NCBI GenBank assembly: GCA_003134855.1
Contig: PLCS01000008.1
Span: forward strand, 62,001-126,000
DNA from: Acidobacteriaceae bacterium
Lineage (GTDB): Bacteria > Acidobacteriota > Terriglobia > Terriglobales > Acidobacteriaceae
DNA length: 64,000 nucleotides
Direction of reading: 5' to 3'
The notes under the pieces are model-generated. The model searched no databases. It was not told where the DNA came from and saw nothing but the letters and a program-made list of their open reading frames with translations. The position numbers were made by a program, and so were the translations under genes. Below are positions 17,712 to 27,571 of this stretch, one piece after another. Position 1 is the stretch's first letter. The number at the start of each line of letters is the position of its first letter.

Positions 17712-17888
17712 ATGACTGAACAACCCATCGTTTGCCCATGCCCCAAACAGGATTGTCTGCGGCATGGCGATTGTATTGCCTGCCGGGAGTTTCATTTACA
17801 TGCCAGGCATTCCAGGCCGCCGCGCTGCGAAAGAAAGCCCGGGCGGCAGCAAAGGCACTTTGGCGCAGCCACACCAGCAGCAAGATGA
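17712..17888 (+). CDS. Small Cys-rich protein with CPCPKQDC-HG-C-C pattern
   Basis: A 58-residue frame. The N-terminal half reads VCPCPKQDCLRHGDCIACREFH, positions 7-28, followed by RPPRCERK at 36-43. The pattern C-P-x-x-x-C-x-x-HG-x-C-x-x-C-x-x-x-H then a proline-rich C-E-R recalls short uncharacterised proteins seen in anaerobes and other bacteria (from memory), and suggests one zinc or Fe-S site. The ATG at 17712 has GGGAGG about 12 bases upstream. The C-terminal 15 residues are low complexity. It lies between the repeat and the VWFA gene. Metal binding is inferred from cysteine spacing. Confidence 0.6.
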   Translation: MTEQPIVCPCPKQDCLRHGDCIACREFHLHARHSRPPRCERKPGRQQRHFGAATPAAR

Positions 17889-17923
17889 TCTTATGCGAGA
17901 TGTTCGAAATGGAGGGCTGAACC

Positions 17924-19414
17924 ATGCGGAAACTTGTTTTTCTTGCCGCACTGTTTTTTACAATGATTCCAACTGTGGCCGAGCCGCAAGCCGACTCATC
18001 CAAACCAGCGCCGACAATCTCTACATCAGGCGCCGAGGCTCAGAAAACGGATAGCGCCAATTCGGGCGCGGTGTCTGTCCCAAAGAACAGCGAAAACCGT
18101 CCATTGGCCTCTGGAGTCGTCCTTCGCACTACTGCGCGCCTGGTCGATGTAGGGGTCGTGGCTTACGACAAGAAGGGACATCCTGTCGTTGATCTGAATC
18201 CCGACGACTTTCAAATCTTCGACAATGGCCGCAAACAGCAACTGAAGTTCTTCTCTGCATCTGGCCGGGCCCCGTCGGCTGATTTGGCGCCGGATCACTC
18301 GAATGCAGGATCGAACCCGGATCAGACTTATCGCGATGGCCTTGGCGCGTTTGTTGGAGCGGCTGACGCGAACAAGACGGAAGGAACCACTACCGTTCTT
18401 CTGATCGATTCCCAGAACCTGGCATGGGACGATTTGTCCTACGCGCGTCGGGAGGTTCTGCGTTTCCTGGGGCATCTCCCCGCGAGCGATCGCGTCGGAA
18501 TTTATGTCATGAAGGAAACGGGAATTCAAATTCTTGCCGAGCCAAGCGCCGATCACGCCCATGTAGCGGAAGTGTTTCGGAAGTGGATGCCCGGCGCTAG
18601 GGAACTGGTACATGCGCAAGAGGAAGAACGCCGCATCCGGCAGCAGTTCGACACGGTCAGACACACCAATGACTTGGTACAGGTGAATGGGAACGCAGCC
18701 TATGCGCAAGAGTTATATGCGCCCTTGGAAAGCTCCACTCAAAACACGGTGGATGTCCCTTCGCCGACGGCCACGGATATACAATTGCGCAGCTTTGCCG
18801 GCAATTCCGAGCGCACGGCTTTATCAATACTGGAAATTGCGGCGCGCCACTTGGAAACGATCCCTGGCCACAAGAATCTTGTGTGGATCGCGAGTGACAA
18901 TGTACTCGCGGATTGGAACAATCATCCAGAGATTACGGAGAAAGGATCCAAGTCTCTTGATCCATATGCCGTGAAAGTGCAGGAAACCCTGAATGATGCC
19001 CACGTGAGCATTTATCCCCTCGATGCTTCGCAACTCGAGACAGGCAGCATTGGCGCCAATTTGGGCAACCGAAATGTGACTGCTTTAGGCTATTCGGAGC
19101 GTTCCGCTACGTCAGCGGATCAGGGCAACGGATTAAATCCCGGCCGGATCACAGCGCAAATACAAGAGGATGTGCATCCGATCCAGGGTATATTCCGCGA
19201 GGTCTCCGAGGCAACCGGCGGGCGCACGCTGCGCCGCTCAAGCGATTTGGCTGCGGAACTCAATGGCGTCGTAGCCGACGGACGCGCTGCGTATATCCTC
19301 AGCTTTACGCCGGATACGCAGGCAGATGGAACCTATCACCAGTTACTTGTCAAACTTACGTTACGAAGAAACATTGCATTGCGCTATCGCGCAACCTACT
19401 TCTACCGCCCCTAA
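17924..19414 (+). CDS. VWFA-related Acidobacterial domain protein, exported
   Basis: A 496-residue secreted protein with a signal peptide (MRKLVFLAALFFTMIPTVA) and an Ala/Ser-rich linker up to residue 60. The following domain matches the Acidobacteria-specific VWFA-related type: RLVDVGVVAYDKKGHPVVDL, DDFQIFDNGRKQQ, then TTVLLIDSQNLAWDDL (metal-site region), HKNLVWIASDN and a C-terminal ATGGR plus AYILSFTP block. Such proteins are numerous in Acidobacteriota and are presumed adhesion or envelope factors of unknown function. No operon partner is nearby. This gene is the best single taxonomic marker in the window. Confidence 0.93.
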   Translation: MRKLVFLAALFFTMIPTVAEPQADSSKPAPTISTSGAEAQKTDSANSGAVSVPKNSENRPLASGVVLRTTARLVDVGVVAYDKKGHPVVDLNPDDFQIFDNGRKQQLKFFSASGRAPSADLAPDHSNAGSNPDQTYRDGLGAFVGAADANKTEGTTTVLLIDSQNLAWDDLSYARREVLRFLGHLPASDRVGIYVMKETGIQILAEPSADHAHVAEVFRKWMPGARELVHAQEEERRIRQQFDTVRHTNDLVQVNGNAAYAQELYAPLESSTQNTVDVPSPTATDIQLRSFAGNSERTALSILEIAARHLETIPGHKNLVWIASDNVLADWNNHPEITEKGSKSLDPYAVKVQETLNDAHVSIYPLDASQLETGSIGANLGNRNVTALGYSERSATSADQGNGLNPGRITAQIQEDVHPIQGIFREVSEATGGRTLRRSSDLAAELNGVVADGRAAYILSFTPDTQADGTYHQLLVKLTLRRNIALRYRATYFYRP

Positions 19415-19440
19415 AAATTGGCATGGAGGGAGGCCGGCTG

Positions 19441-19494
19441 GTGGCCCACCCTTGATCCGCTCATCAAGAATTAGGTGGGGCACCACGAACCTCA
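19441..19494. repeat. Dispersed repeat family D (diverged copy)
   Basis: GGCCCACCCTTGATCCGC, then TCATCAAGAATTAGGTGGGGCACCACGAACCTC: an inverted arrangement of CCCACC and GGTGGGG with a short loop, between the VWFA and Fic genes' converging ends. Confidence 0.5.
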
Positions 19495-19526
19495 ATCGAC
19501 ATTGGCACAGGATGCGACAGCCGAGT

Positions 19527-20648
19527 CTATCGATTGGCAACCAGAGCCTCCCAGGGCTCGGCGAGTCGGTAGCGGCGCGATTTCTTGGCCGCGTCGGCAA
19601 CCTCCAGAAAGCCTGACTCGACCCAGCTTCGGCAAAGCTTTGAGGCGGTGCGCGGCTGATAGCCGAAGAGGCCGCCAATCTCCCTGGCCGTCAATTCCCG
19701 CGAGCTTTCGAAGAGCGTAAGCGCTTTGCGCTGGCGAGCATCCAAGTTGCGCAGTGGAGCGGACAAGTTCACGGCTCCGGTCTTGGCCTCGCGGCTGGTC
19801 TGTTCTCGAACCCTCTCGAAGGAATCCGCCATTCCTTCGATGAAGTAGGCAATCCACCGCGTGATGTCAGCCTCGGATCGGCCCAGATAGTAGTTGTGAG
19901 ACGAGCCGATGGTCAGCGCCTCATGGTACACACCAAGGTCGCGGGCATAGTACTCTTCCAGCGCGTACAATCCCTTCAGGCCGTAACCGCCCAAGTGGAG
20001 AACCAGCGTGGTCAGGAGCCGCGCGGTGCGCCCGTTTCCGTCGTAATGCGGGTGAATCGTGGCGTACTGATAGTGCGCGATGGCCGCCTTGACCGGCACA
20101 GGCAGTTCTTCGTCAAGATCAACATCCGCACTCAGCCAGGCGATGAGTTGCGCCATCAGCCGAGGAACGTCCTGAGCCTCTGGCGGCAGATAGACGATCT
20201 CGTTGGAGCGGCTGTCGCGGATGACGTTTTGCCCGTCACGATACGGCGTGGGCTTGACGCGCCTCCGGCCGCCGCCCATGACCAGCGCATGGAGCCTGCG
20301 CACCGCCGCTTCGGTTACCCGCTCGCCGAGCGCCGCCAGACGCTCCACTTCATCCAGCGCGGCATAATAGCCCTTCACTTCATCCTGATCGCGTTCCCGA
20401 CCGGGGAAGTGCTGGCCGACGCCGATGACCTGAGCGATTTGCTCCTGGGTCAGGCGGTTGCCTTCAATCCTGGTCGAATAGTGCGTGGTAAAGAGCCGGG
20501 CGGTCTCCCGCAGGCGAGCCAGAACGCGGGGCGTGACCGGCTCCGAGTGAACAGCCTGCCGCGCGGCCTCGACCCGCATCAGCGCACGGGCAATGGCCGG
20601 CGTGATGGTGAAGACCGGAGCGAAGCTGTTCTGAGTTTTACCGGTCAC
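19527..20648 (-). CDS. Fic-domain AMP-transferase-type protein with C-terminal winged helix
   Basis: A 373-residue Fic protein, which would transfer AMP or another nucleotide group to a protein hydroxyl. The catalytic loop HPHYDGNGRTAR (about residues 199-210) is intact, with histidine, acidic residue and arginine present. An N-terminal inhibitory motif STRIEGN (S-x-x-x-E-G-N, about 58-64) marks a class II Fic that blocks itself with a glutamate. The C-terminus (about 300-370: LTAREIGGLFGYQ, SKLCRSWVESGFLEV) is a winged helix that may bind DNA. GTG 20648 has AAGAGG before it; a TTG at 20681 is an alternative. Five 11-bp iterons lie just upstream and reach into the longer reading frame. Confidence 0.92.
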   Translation of the reverse strand: MTGKTQNSFAPVFTITPAIARALMRVEAARQAVHSEPVTPRVLARLRETARLFTTHYSTRIEGNRLTQEQIAQVIGVGQHFPGRERDQDEVKGYYAALDEVERLAALGERVTEAAVRRLHALVMGGGRRRVKPTPYRDGQNVIRDSRSNEIVYLPPEAQDVPRLMAQLIAWLSADVDLDEELPVPVKAAIAHYQYATIHPHYDGNGRTARLLTTLVLHLGGYGLKGLYALEEYYARDLGVYHEALTIGSSHNYYLGRSEADITRWIAYFIEGMADSFERVREQTSREAKTGAVNLSAPLRNLDARQRKALTLFESSRELTAREIGGLFGYQPRTASKLCRSWVESGFLEVADAAKKSRRYRLAEPWEALVANR

Positions 20649-20675
20649 GGACGCCTCTTGAAACGGCAGCGAAAT

Positions 20676-20730
20676 TGCCAATAATGTGCCGTTATCATGC
20701 CGTTATTATACCGATAAATTGCCGATAACG
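20676..20730. promoter_or_regulatory. Five direct 11-bp repeats upstream of the Fic gene
   Basis: TGCC/TACC units start at 20676, 20687, 20698, 20709 and 20720, exactly 11 bp apart. The units read TGCCAATAATG, TGCCGTTATCA, TGCCGTTATTA, TACCGATAAAT and TGCCGATAACG. One helical turn per unit places all copies on one face of the DNA. They probably form an operator for a cooperatively bound regulator of fic, possibly the Fic protein's own winged helix. Confidence 0.75.
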
Positions 20731-20743
20731 CGCGGAATTTCTC

Positions 20744-20777
20744 ATCTCCCTATTCCCTACTCCCTATTCCCTGTTCT
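20744..20777. repeat. Short CCCTATTC direct repeats
   Basis: CTCCCTATTCCCTACTCCCTATTCCCTG-type text sits between the Fic promoter and the Ald stop. The reverse-complement motif GGGAATAGGGAATAGGG recurs at about 51.44 kb. Probably part of the same dispersed family as repeat C. Confidence 0.55.
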
Positions 20778-21893
20778 TCACCCCACCACGCTGGCCGCCG
20801 GCGTCCATGGCCGTTGTTGGCTCTCGCCCACGCCGCGATAGGTCAGCTTGCCCAGCCAGGTGTTCAGCCCTTCGGCCAGGCCCGCATCCTGGCGGAGCGC
20901 CTCGCGCGCGCCCAGGTTGGCGATGCGCAGCAGATAGGGAAAGGTCGAGTTGGTCAGCGCCAGCGTCGAGGTGTGCGGCACCGCCCCCGGCATATTGGTG
21001 ACGCAGTAATGCACCACGCCATCCACCACAAAACTCGGATTGGAGTGCGAGGTCGGCCTGGCCGTCTCCACGCAGCCGCCCTGGTCGATGGCCACGTCCA
21101 CAATCACCGCGCCCTTCTTCATTTCGGCCACCATGGCGCGAGTCACGATCCGGGGCGCCGTTGCGCCGGGAATCAGCACGCCGCCGATCACCAGATCCGC
21201 CTCTTGCGTCACGTGGGCCAGGTTATAGCTGTTCGAGGCCAGCGTGTAGACCCGCCCGCCGAAGATGTCGTCCAGCTCGCGCAGCCGGTTCAGGTTCACG
21301 TCCACGATTGTTACCTTGGCGCCAAAGCCCAGAGCGACCTTGGCCGCGTTGGTGCCCACCACGCCGCCGCCCAGGATGGTGACGTGGGCCGGCGGCACAC
21401 CCGGCACGCCGCCCAGCAGAATCCCGCGCCCGCCGCGCTCTTTTTCCAGGTAGGTAGCACCCACCTGCACGCTCATGCGCCCCGCCACTTCGCTCATCGG
21501 AGTCAGCAGCGGCAACGTGCCCCGGCGGTCGCGAACGGTCTCATAGGCGATGCCGATCACCTTCGCTTCCAGCAACTTGCCGGTCAGCTCCTGGAGCGGC
21601 GCCAGGTGCAGATAGGTGAACAGCACCAGCCCCTCGCGAAGGAATGCGTACTCTTTCTCGATAGGCTCCTTGACCTTGACCACCGTCTCGGAGCTGCTCC
21701 AGACGGCTGCGGCCTCGCCCACAATCTCCGCGCCGGCGCTCTGGTACTCCGCATCCGGAAAGCCCGATTGCGCGCCGGCCTGAGTCTCCACCAGCACGGT
21801 GTGCCCTGCCTCGCTCAGTGCCTTCACGCCCGCCGGGGTCACGCCCACCCGCGCTTCATTGTCCTTGATCTCCCTGGGAACGCCGATTTTCAT
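20778..21893 (-). CDS. ald: Alanine dehydrogenase
   Basis: A 371-residue NAD-dependent enzyme that interconverts L-alanine and pyruvate plus ammonia in the cytoplasm. N-terminal motifs [17 protein letters not shown] and AGAQSGFPD, the KVKEP substrate loop, and the Rossmann fold [30 protein letters not shown] are all in family order, and the length is typical. The ATG at 21893 follows AGGAGGAGCC, a strong ribosome site. It lies alone between the Fic gene and the divergent membrane protein at 22053. No regulator of the AldR type is adjacent. Confidence 0.97.
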   Translation of the reverse strand: MKIGVPREIKDNEARVGVTPAGVKALSEAGHTVLVETQAGAQSGFPDAEYQSAGAEIVGEAAAVWSSSETVVKVKEPIEKEYAFLREGLVLFTYLHLAPLQELTGKLLEAKVIGIAYETVRDRRGTLPLLTPMSEVAGRMSVQVGATYLEKERGGRGILLGGVPGVPPAHVTILGGGVVGTNAAKVALGFGAKVTIVDVNLNRLRELDDIFGGRVYTLASNSYNLAHVTQEADLVIGGVLIPGATAPRIVTRAMVAEMKKGAVIVDVAIDQGGCVETARPTSHSNPSFVVDGVVHYCVTNMPGAVPHTSTLALTNSTFPYLLRIANLGAREALRQDAGLAEGLNTWLGKLTYRGVGESQQRPWTPAASVVG

Positions 21894-22052
21894 TGCGGCT
21901 CCTCCTGTGCGGCTACAGCAGTTGGATGCAGACCGGGAAAGACCGGTTCATCCAACAAGGAAAAAACTCGATGCGCCTGGCCGCAATCTGTGCTTCAATG
22001 TTCTTGGCCCCAATGAACAGGATTGCGGACAGCCAGAAACAGGGGATGACTA

Positions 22053-23330
22053 ATGATCGATGAGGATCCGAGATTTCCCAACCGCAAGAAACGTGAGCCG
22101 GATCCGTTGCCTCTCGGCAATCAGCTCGCGGACGCGAACCAGCAAGATCCCAACAGCGAGATCACAGAAGACGAAAAGCTGCCTGTCAGCGGCTACCGTG
22201 TGATTGAATCGGATCCGGAGCCTCCCGCCGAAAAGCTCGCCGAGCCGGTGCTGCCCCCTCCCATTACCGCGCCCGCGGACGAGGCCCGTGAAACTCCCGC
22301 CAGTGAAACTCTCCTCTCCCGGCTGCCGCTCTCCGATGTGTGGATTAAACGAATTCAGAGATTCGCCCAGAGCCCAACCCGGGTCTATGCCGCGGCGGGA
22401 GTGGGCCTTGGCGTCTTGTTTGGCGTCGTCTTCGCGGTGGTCTTTTGGCAGCTGAATCACGCGGAAGGGCGGTACGATTTAGGATCGTTCACCTCCATCG
22501 CGCCCGGATTGAAGGGCCACTTATGGATCGAATGGGATAAGAAGGTTGCCTACCGCCTGACGATCGAGCCCAGCGATCCAGACCAGAAGGCGGGTTTTGC
22601 GCATGCGGTGGCCCGTCCGCCGCGTCCTCTTTCCATCCAAATCAACTTGCAGGACTTCCAGGGCTTCGTCTTATGCACCAGGGAGATCGTCTTGAAATAC
22701 GATGCCCGGAATGCGGAAGCTCTGGCCCCGTCCACTCCGGACTCCCAGGCCTTGAAGTCGGATGCCTTCAATCTCCCCGCGGACCAGCCGGCGCAAACCA
22801 TCGATTTTACACAATTGGACGCCCAGGAGGCAGCGCGGGAGCGCAATCAGGAGATCTTCCAGAATCAGATCGGGCCGGATGGGCAGATCACGGGCCTCAA
22901 CGCTCACGGCGAAATCCCCTGCTCGAAGACAGCCTATGAAAAGACGACAAACTGGAGTTTTACGCCAGACTTTCCCTCTCTTGCCGAGCAGGATCAATGG
23001 CTGAAGCGCCAGCAGGAGATGGAATTCGAAGCGGCGCGCCCAGCTCCTCTAGCACCTGCAGCGCCCGCCGCCCGCAAAAAGAAAGCCGCGATCAAGCTCT
23101 TGCCTTTCACCATCGAAGGAGACGATGCCATCGTCGACTTTGACGCCGCTCAGGGAGTCATCGCCACCCGCGGGAGAAAAACCTTCTTCCTCGACAAAGC
23201 CGCCGGGGCCGCCGCTGACTCCGCATGGCAGGACTATCCCGTGAACATCCATTACCGCTGCGACCAGAGTTCAAGCTGCTTGCTCACGCACTCCGGCCTG
23301 GGCGGTTTGCGCGCCAGAATGAGGAGATAG
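22053..23330 (+). CDS. Single-pass membrane protein of unknown function
   Basis: A 425-residue protein with one clear membrane helix at about residues 113-135 (VYAAAGVGLGVLFGVVFAVVFW). The N-terminal 110 residues are acidic and proline-rich and likely cytoplasmic. The remainder, presumably outside, is mixed with an Ala/Pro/Lys linker near residue 340. Two cysteines near the end (YRCDQSSSCLL) could form a disulfide. AGGGGATGAC precedes the ATG. It is divergent from ald and precedes mreB by 168 bp, but no functional tie to cell shape is visible in the sequence. No family recognised. Confidence 0.75.
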   Translation: MIDEDPRFPNRKKREPDPLPLGNQLADANQQDPNSEITEDEKLPVSGYRVIESDPEPPAEKLAEPVLPPPITAPADEARETPASETLLSRLPLSDVWIKRIQRFAQSPTRVYAAAGVGLGVLFGVVFAVVFWQLNHAEGRYDLGSFTSIAPGLKGHLWIEWDKKVAYRLTIEPSDPDQKAGFAHAVARPPRPLSIQINLQDFQGFVLCTREIVLKYDARNAEALAPSTPDSQALKSDAFNLPADQPAQTIDFTQLDAQEAARERNQEIFQNQIGPDGQITGLNAHGEIPCSKTAYEKTTNWSFTPDFPSLAEQDQWLKRQQEMEFEAARPAPLAPAAPAARKKKAAIKLLPFTIEGDDAIVDFDAAQGVIATRGRKTFFLDKAAGAAADSAWQDYPVNIHYRCDQSSSCLLTHSGLGGLRARMRR

Positions 23331-23480
23331 GCCGGGCCGAATCAGATTCGCTTCGACCAATAACCGGGGCGACGTTTGGCGTGGGCTACGGCAAGCGTTT
23401 ACCGCATTGGGGCTGGCCTTTGCTCCGGTTTTGGCGGTTTCGCGGCGGTCTTGGCCCGTTGGCCGTACAATAAGCCTTGA

Positions 23481-24563
<1,083 letters not shown>

Positions 24564-24660
24564 CCACCTGCGGTGGGGCAGACGCTCGCTCTCCGCTCGC
24601 AGAAGGTTCATCGCTTACCAGGTCCGAAAATCCGGACCTGGGGCACTCAGACATACTTAT
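24564..24660 (+). repeat. Repeat B followed by palindrome family A
   Basis: At 24564-24611 lies the family B text (CCACCTGCGGTGGGGCAG, CGCTCGC, GAAGGTTC). At 24618-24642 a family A palindrome follows, CCAGGTCCG-AAAAT-CGGACCTGG, with its downstream part ending GCGCCACCCGCCCGG. Two different repeat families abut at the end of mreB. Confidence 0.8.
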
Positions 24661-24792
24661 TGGGATATGCGCCACCCGCCCGGATCACATGAAAGATGGT
24701 TCAGAGTCCGTCCTGTCACATCGTGATAATACTAATAATATCAATAACATGAGACTGGTCTGTAATAGCAGAAATGGGGTCGGCCAACCGTC

Positions 24793-24945
24793 GTGCCTCG
24801 CGGCGTAAGGCGAGCGGTGAGCGTCCGTCTCAATCCGCAGGTGCTCGAATGGCTGCGCTCCAAAGGCGAAGGCCACCTGACCCGCATCAACGATATTCTG
24901 AGCAACCTGATGGACGCGGAAGGGCGGGTTGGGACGGGGAGATAG
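24793..24945 (+). pseudogene. Remnant of a BrnA-like antitoxin
   Basis: A 50-codon frame from GTG 24793 to TAG 24943-24945 reads VSVRLNPQVLEWLRSKG, then GHLTRINDILSNLM. This is the ribbon-helix-helix C-terminal domain of BrnA-type antitoxins. The usual N-terminal half (about 40-50 residues, with the E-D-V-A-L type helix) is absent: an in-frame stop lies at 24766. No BrnT toxin gene is adjacent. It follows the repeat B/A junction after mreB. It is probably a truncated toxin-antitoxin relic, though a short functional DNA-binding protein cannot be excluded. Confidence 0.6.
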
Positions 24946-24978
24946 TGGATCCTACTGCGATCCCAAGACATCTGTTCC

Positions 24979-26445
24979 CTATACCTCGTTCGGAATAGTA
25001 GGAAAAATGACAATCTCTCCATCTGCTTGCCTGATCATTCGTCTGCAGGTCTCAGCAAATTCTGGATTGGGGCACCTATCTAGGTATTGAGCAATTTTGA
25101 AAAGATCAGTTGTCCTGACCAAACTGATGTGCGACCTCTTCGCTGCTACTATGCATTTGGTCGTGAAGAATGTATCTCTGACTTCTGGAGCGGTTAGACG
25201 ATATGCATTACCGAAGAGGACGCCCGTTGCGAAGTGTGCCGTTACCTCTTCTTGCCTGGAGAAGTCTTCCTTCAAGTTCCTGTCGAGCTGATCTAGTTTG
25301 TCAATGTTGATTGCCTTATCGTCTTTACCTTCGGCCTCTCCAATGAGTCTATCCCCTTCCGGATCGATCATGACTACATCAAATTCGGAGTCGTCTTCTT
25401 TCAGGTTTTCAGCCTGGAAACCAAGAATCTTCAGGGCAAGCAAAATGGCTTCTTCAAGTGGCTTCCCCTTCTCATATAGGAGCCCTCTCAATCGCTTCGC
25501 CTTCTTTAGGGCTAGCTCCAATTCAGTCCGTTCATTCCGAAGCTTCAAGAAATATGCTGCGTTTTCATTTATTGCCGATTGCACCTCAATTTCCTTCACA
25601 AGAATAAAGCGATCCTCCTGCGCCCAGACCGGAGGAGGAGTCGCTTCAGTTGCATTTCTGGCGGCCTTATCCAAGCCAGTGATTGCCGCTATAAGTTGAG
25701 ACGCTACAGAATATTCAGCTTTCTTTAGGAGACTCTCTGTTCGACGAGCTTCGGCAGAAATATCCTTAACTGGCTTCTTCTTTTGTTTCTGCTTAAACTC
25801 ATTCATTCTCTTATCCACAGCAGAGGATAGGTCCAGCTTTGGAATGAATATCAAGGTGCCCTTCCACGATGGCTGCTGATATATCCCCCCAACAACCTTC
25901 CCACCCGTTTGAGTCTCAAGCAATGCAGTGCCTTTGAAACTTTCAATATATCCCTCATAAGCGGAATGGCCCCCGAACTCATGCCAATAGGTCGCAAGGA
26001 TCCCGAGGTCTTGAACCGCCTTAATTCGTTCTCCCGAGCGCCTTACGACTGAGCCGAATGTGACAGGGATAGATTCATATGGGTCAACGGTAGTCACAAT
26101 TCGTGTCGTCCTCGTATTACGCCCAGTTCCGGAGTATTGCATTTCTCCGGTCGCAGCCTTAACCTGAGGACTATCATTAATGAAGACAATTACGGTCTTT
26201 CCATGTTTCAGCGCAGCTTCTAATTCGGAACGCCAGTGTTGGCAGTCCGCTCTAAGTCTGAACGAGGAATCGTTATCCAAACAGCGCATTCCCTGGAAAG
26301 ATTCGCCTGCGTAATATTTGGAGATGTCAACCGAGAAGACAATTATGTCCCCGTCAAGGAGCGATTTATCGGATCGGAAGTCCAAATTAAGAATGCTGTC
26401 CGAAGAAACGACGCTGTCGCCTACAATTACGATCTTTCTTTCCAT
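24979..26445 (-). CDS. Large accessory protein with putative PD-(D/E)XK nuclease-like C-terminus
   Basis: A 488-residue soluble protein; family not recognised. The N-terminal part (1-180) begins KIVIVGDSVVSSDSI and has alternating beta strands and helices (DGDIIVFSVDI, GKTVIVFIND), like a flavodoxin- or GATase-like sandwich. Residues 225-330 are charged and helical, probably coiled coil. The C-terminal part (about 330-420) reads EEAILLALKILGFQAENL, SEFDVVMIDPEG and LIGEAEGKDD, the strand order and acidic spacing of restriction-endonuclease-like folds (D then E-x-x-x-K). Codon use is visibly more AT-rich than neighbours, suggesting transfer. An AGGGGAT box precedes the ATG. A defence role is inference only. 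Confidence 0.7.
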   Translation of the reverse strand: MERKIVIVGDSVVSSDSILNLDFRSDKSLLDGDIIVFSVDISKYYAGESFQGMRCLDNDSSFRLRADCQHWRSELEAALKHGKTVIVFINDSPQVKAATGEMQYSGTGRNTRTTRIVTTVDPYESIPVTFGSVVRRSGERIKAVQDLGILATYWHEFGGHSAYEGYIESFKGTALLETQTGGKVVGGIYQQPSWKGTLIFIPKLDLSSAVDKRMNEFKQKQKKKPVKDISAEARRTESLLKKAEYSVASQLIAAITGLDKAARNATEATPPPVWAQEDRFILVKEIEVQSAINENAAYFLKLRNERTELELALKKAKRLRGLLYEKGKPLEEAILLALKILGFQAENLKEDDSEFDVVMIDPEGDRLIGEAEGKDDKAINIDKLDQLDRNLKEDFSRQEEVTAHFATGVLFGNAYRLTAPEVRDTFFTTKCIVAAKRSHISLVRTTDLFKIAQYLDRCPNPEFAETCRRMIRQADGEIVIFPTIPNEV

Positions 26446-26677
26446 CTGGGGATCCCCTATGTAATTCAGTCTGCCTTATAGAGCAGTTTAGCACCGTTTT
26501 AGCTCTGCCGAACGTTGATTTATAATACAAACCTTCTGATTTATTTGGGTTACGTCACATTTCTCTGTCGATCCACGAAGACAACGGAAGACCCAGTTTC
26601 GGGGAGTAAGTTTATTGGTTGCCCCAACTCCCGATCCTGGAACCTGGAATAGCAGCCAGGAATCCTTCGCACGCGGC

Positions 26678-27127
26678 TTACCACTTGGTTCCGCTCCTCC
26701 CGGTATGCCACTGCGTCAGCGCGATCACCGTATCCAAGTTCTTCAAAAAACCGTAAGGATCGTTCCCCGCCAGCCTCTTTCGTCTCTCGGCCTTGTACTT
26801 CCGCCGTCCCTTTTCCAGCGCCTCGGCCAAATCCTCCAGTGTCCCCCGCGCCGGAACCACCGCGTACACCACCTCGCATCCCATCGCCGCCGCCGTCGCG
26901 CGCAGCTTCTTCAGTGTGATCGTCTCCCGCGCCTCCGACATCTCCAGCCGGTAAACCTCCGACTTGCCCATCTTCAGCCGCCAGGCCACCTCCTCCACCC
27001 GCATTCCCAGAGCCTGACGCACCCCTCGCAGCCATCCCCACTTGGACCGCCGCACTTTGCTCCCCCGGAAGAACCGAAGATCCTCATCCAGGTCCCTCCG
27101 TACCCTCCGCCGCAACTCATTCTGCAT
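26678..27127 (-). CDS. Mobile mystery protein A-like XRE-type regulator
   Basis: A 149-residue protein with a helix-turn-helix in the middle: KWGWLRGVRQALGMRVEEVAW, then KSEVYRLEMSEARETITLKKLRATAAAMG (residues about 35-90), and CEVVYAVVPARGTLEDL. This order matches mobile mystery protein A, usually encoded beside protein B, a Fic-type partner, on mobile DNA. No partner B is adjacent here. The ATG at 27127 has GGGAGGGACG in front; the longer frame to 27250 runs into a repeat. The basic tail (KGRRKYKAERRKR) is typical. It may be a relic of a mobile element together with the nuclease-like gene next to it. Confidence 0.75.
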   Translation of the reverse strand: MQNELRRRVRRDLDEDLRFFRGSKVRRSKWGWLRGVRQALGMRVEEVAWRLKMGKSEVYRLEMSEARETITLKKLRATAAAMGCEVVYAVVPARGTLEDLAEALEKGRRKYKAERRKRLAGNDPYGFLKNLDTVIALTQWHTGRSGTKW

Positions 27128-27571
27128 CGTCCCTCCCTTTCTCCCCTTTCGTCCCTTCTCGCGTTCTCGCCTTTCCCCTGCTGTGTGCCCCACCCTCGCC
27201 GCGCTCTTGTTTTTGCGGCTTCGGGGTCCCCAGCGACAGGTCTTCGTCACTGGGGTGATTTAGGGTGGGAAACCTCGAACCCCAACCGGCTTTGTTCATG
27301 CGCTGCGGAATCGAAAGCCTGCCATGAGCAAGATGGCCGTCAAAAACACCGATATTCGACCAAAAAACAGCCTATTTGCGCCTAATAAGCGCTTAAAACA
27401 CCCCCTTTTTGACCCTTTTTCCTCATTCTGCGCTCAATCCCTCTATTTATATGCAAAGCAAATTGGCCTTTTACTCCACACAACTCTCCAGCGTTTTACC
27501 TTCGACTCCACATCTACATCGAAACTGAGCCCGCCGTATCGGACCCCGGAATCACACCGGGCTGTGATTCA
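27128..27571. repeat. Gene-free stretch with repeat family D
   Basis: At 27184-27278 a family D copy: TGCCCCACCCTCGCCG, a T-rich loop, then CCCCAGCGAC...GTCACTGGGG and TAGGGTGGGAAACC. The rest (27300-27540) is AT-rich with A- and T-runs and no supported gene. Confidence 0.6.

Noticed and set aside
24774..24998. 74-codon frame overlapping the BrnA-like remnant
   Set aside because: It is a different frame of the same DNA; the BrnA-like pattern (VSVRLNPQVLEWL) is in the frame starting at 24793.
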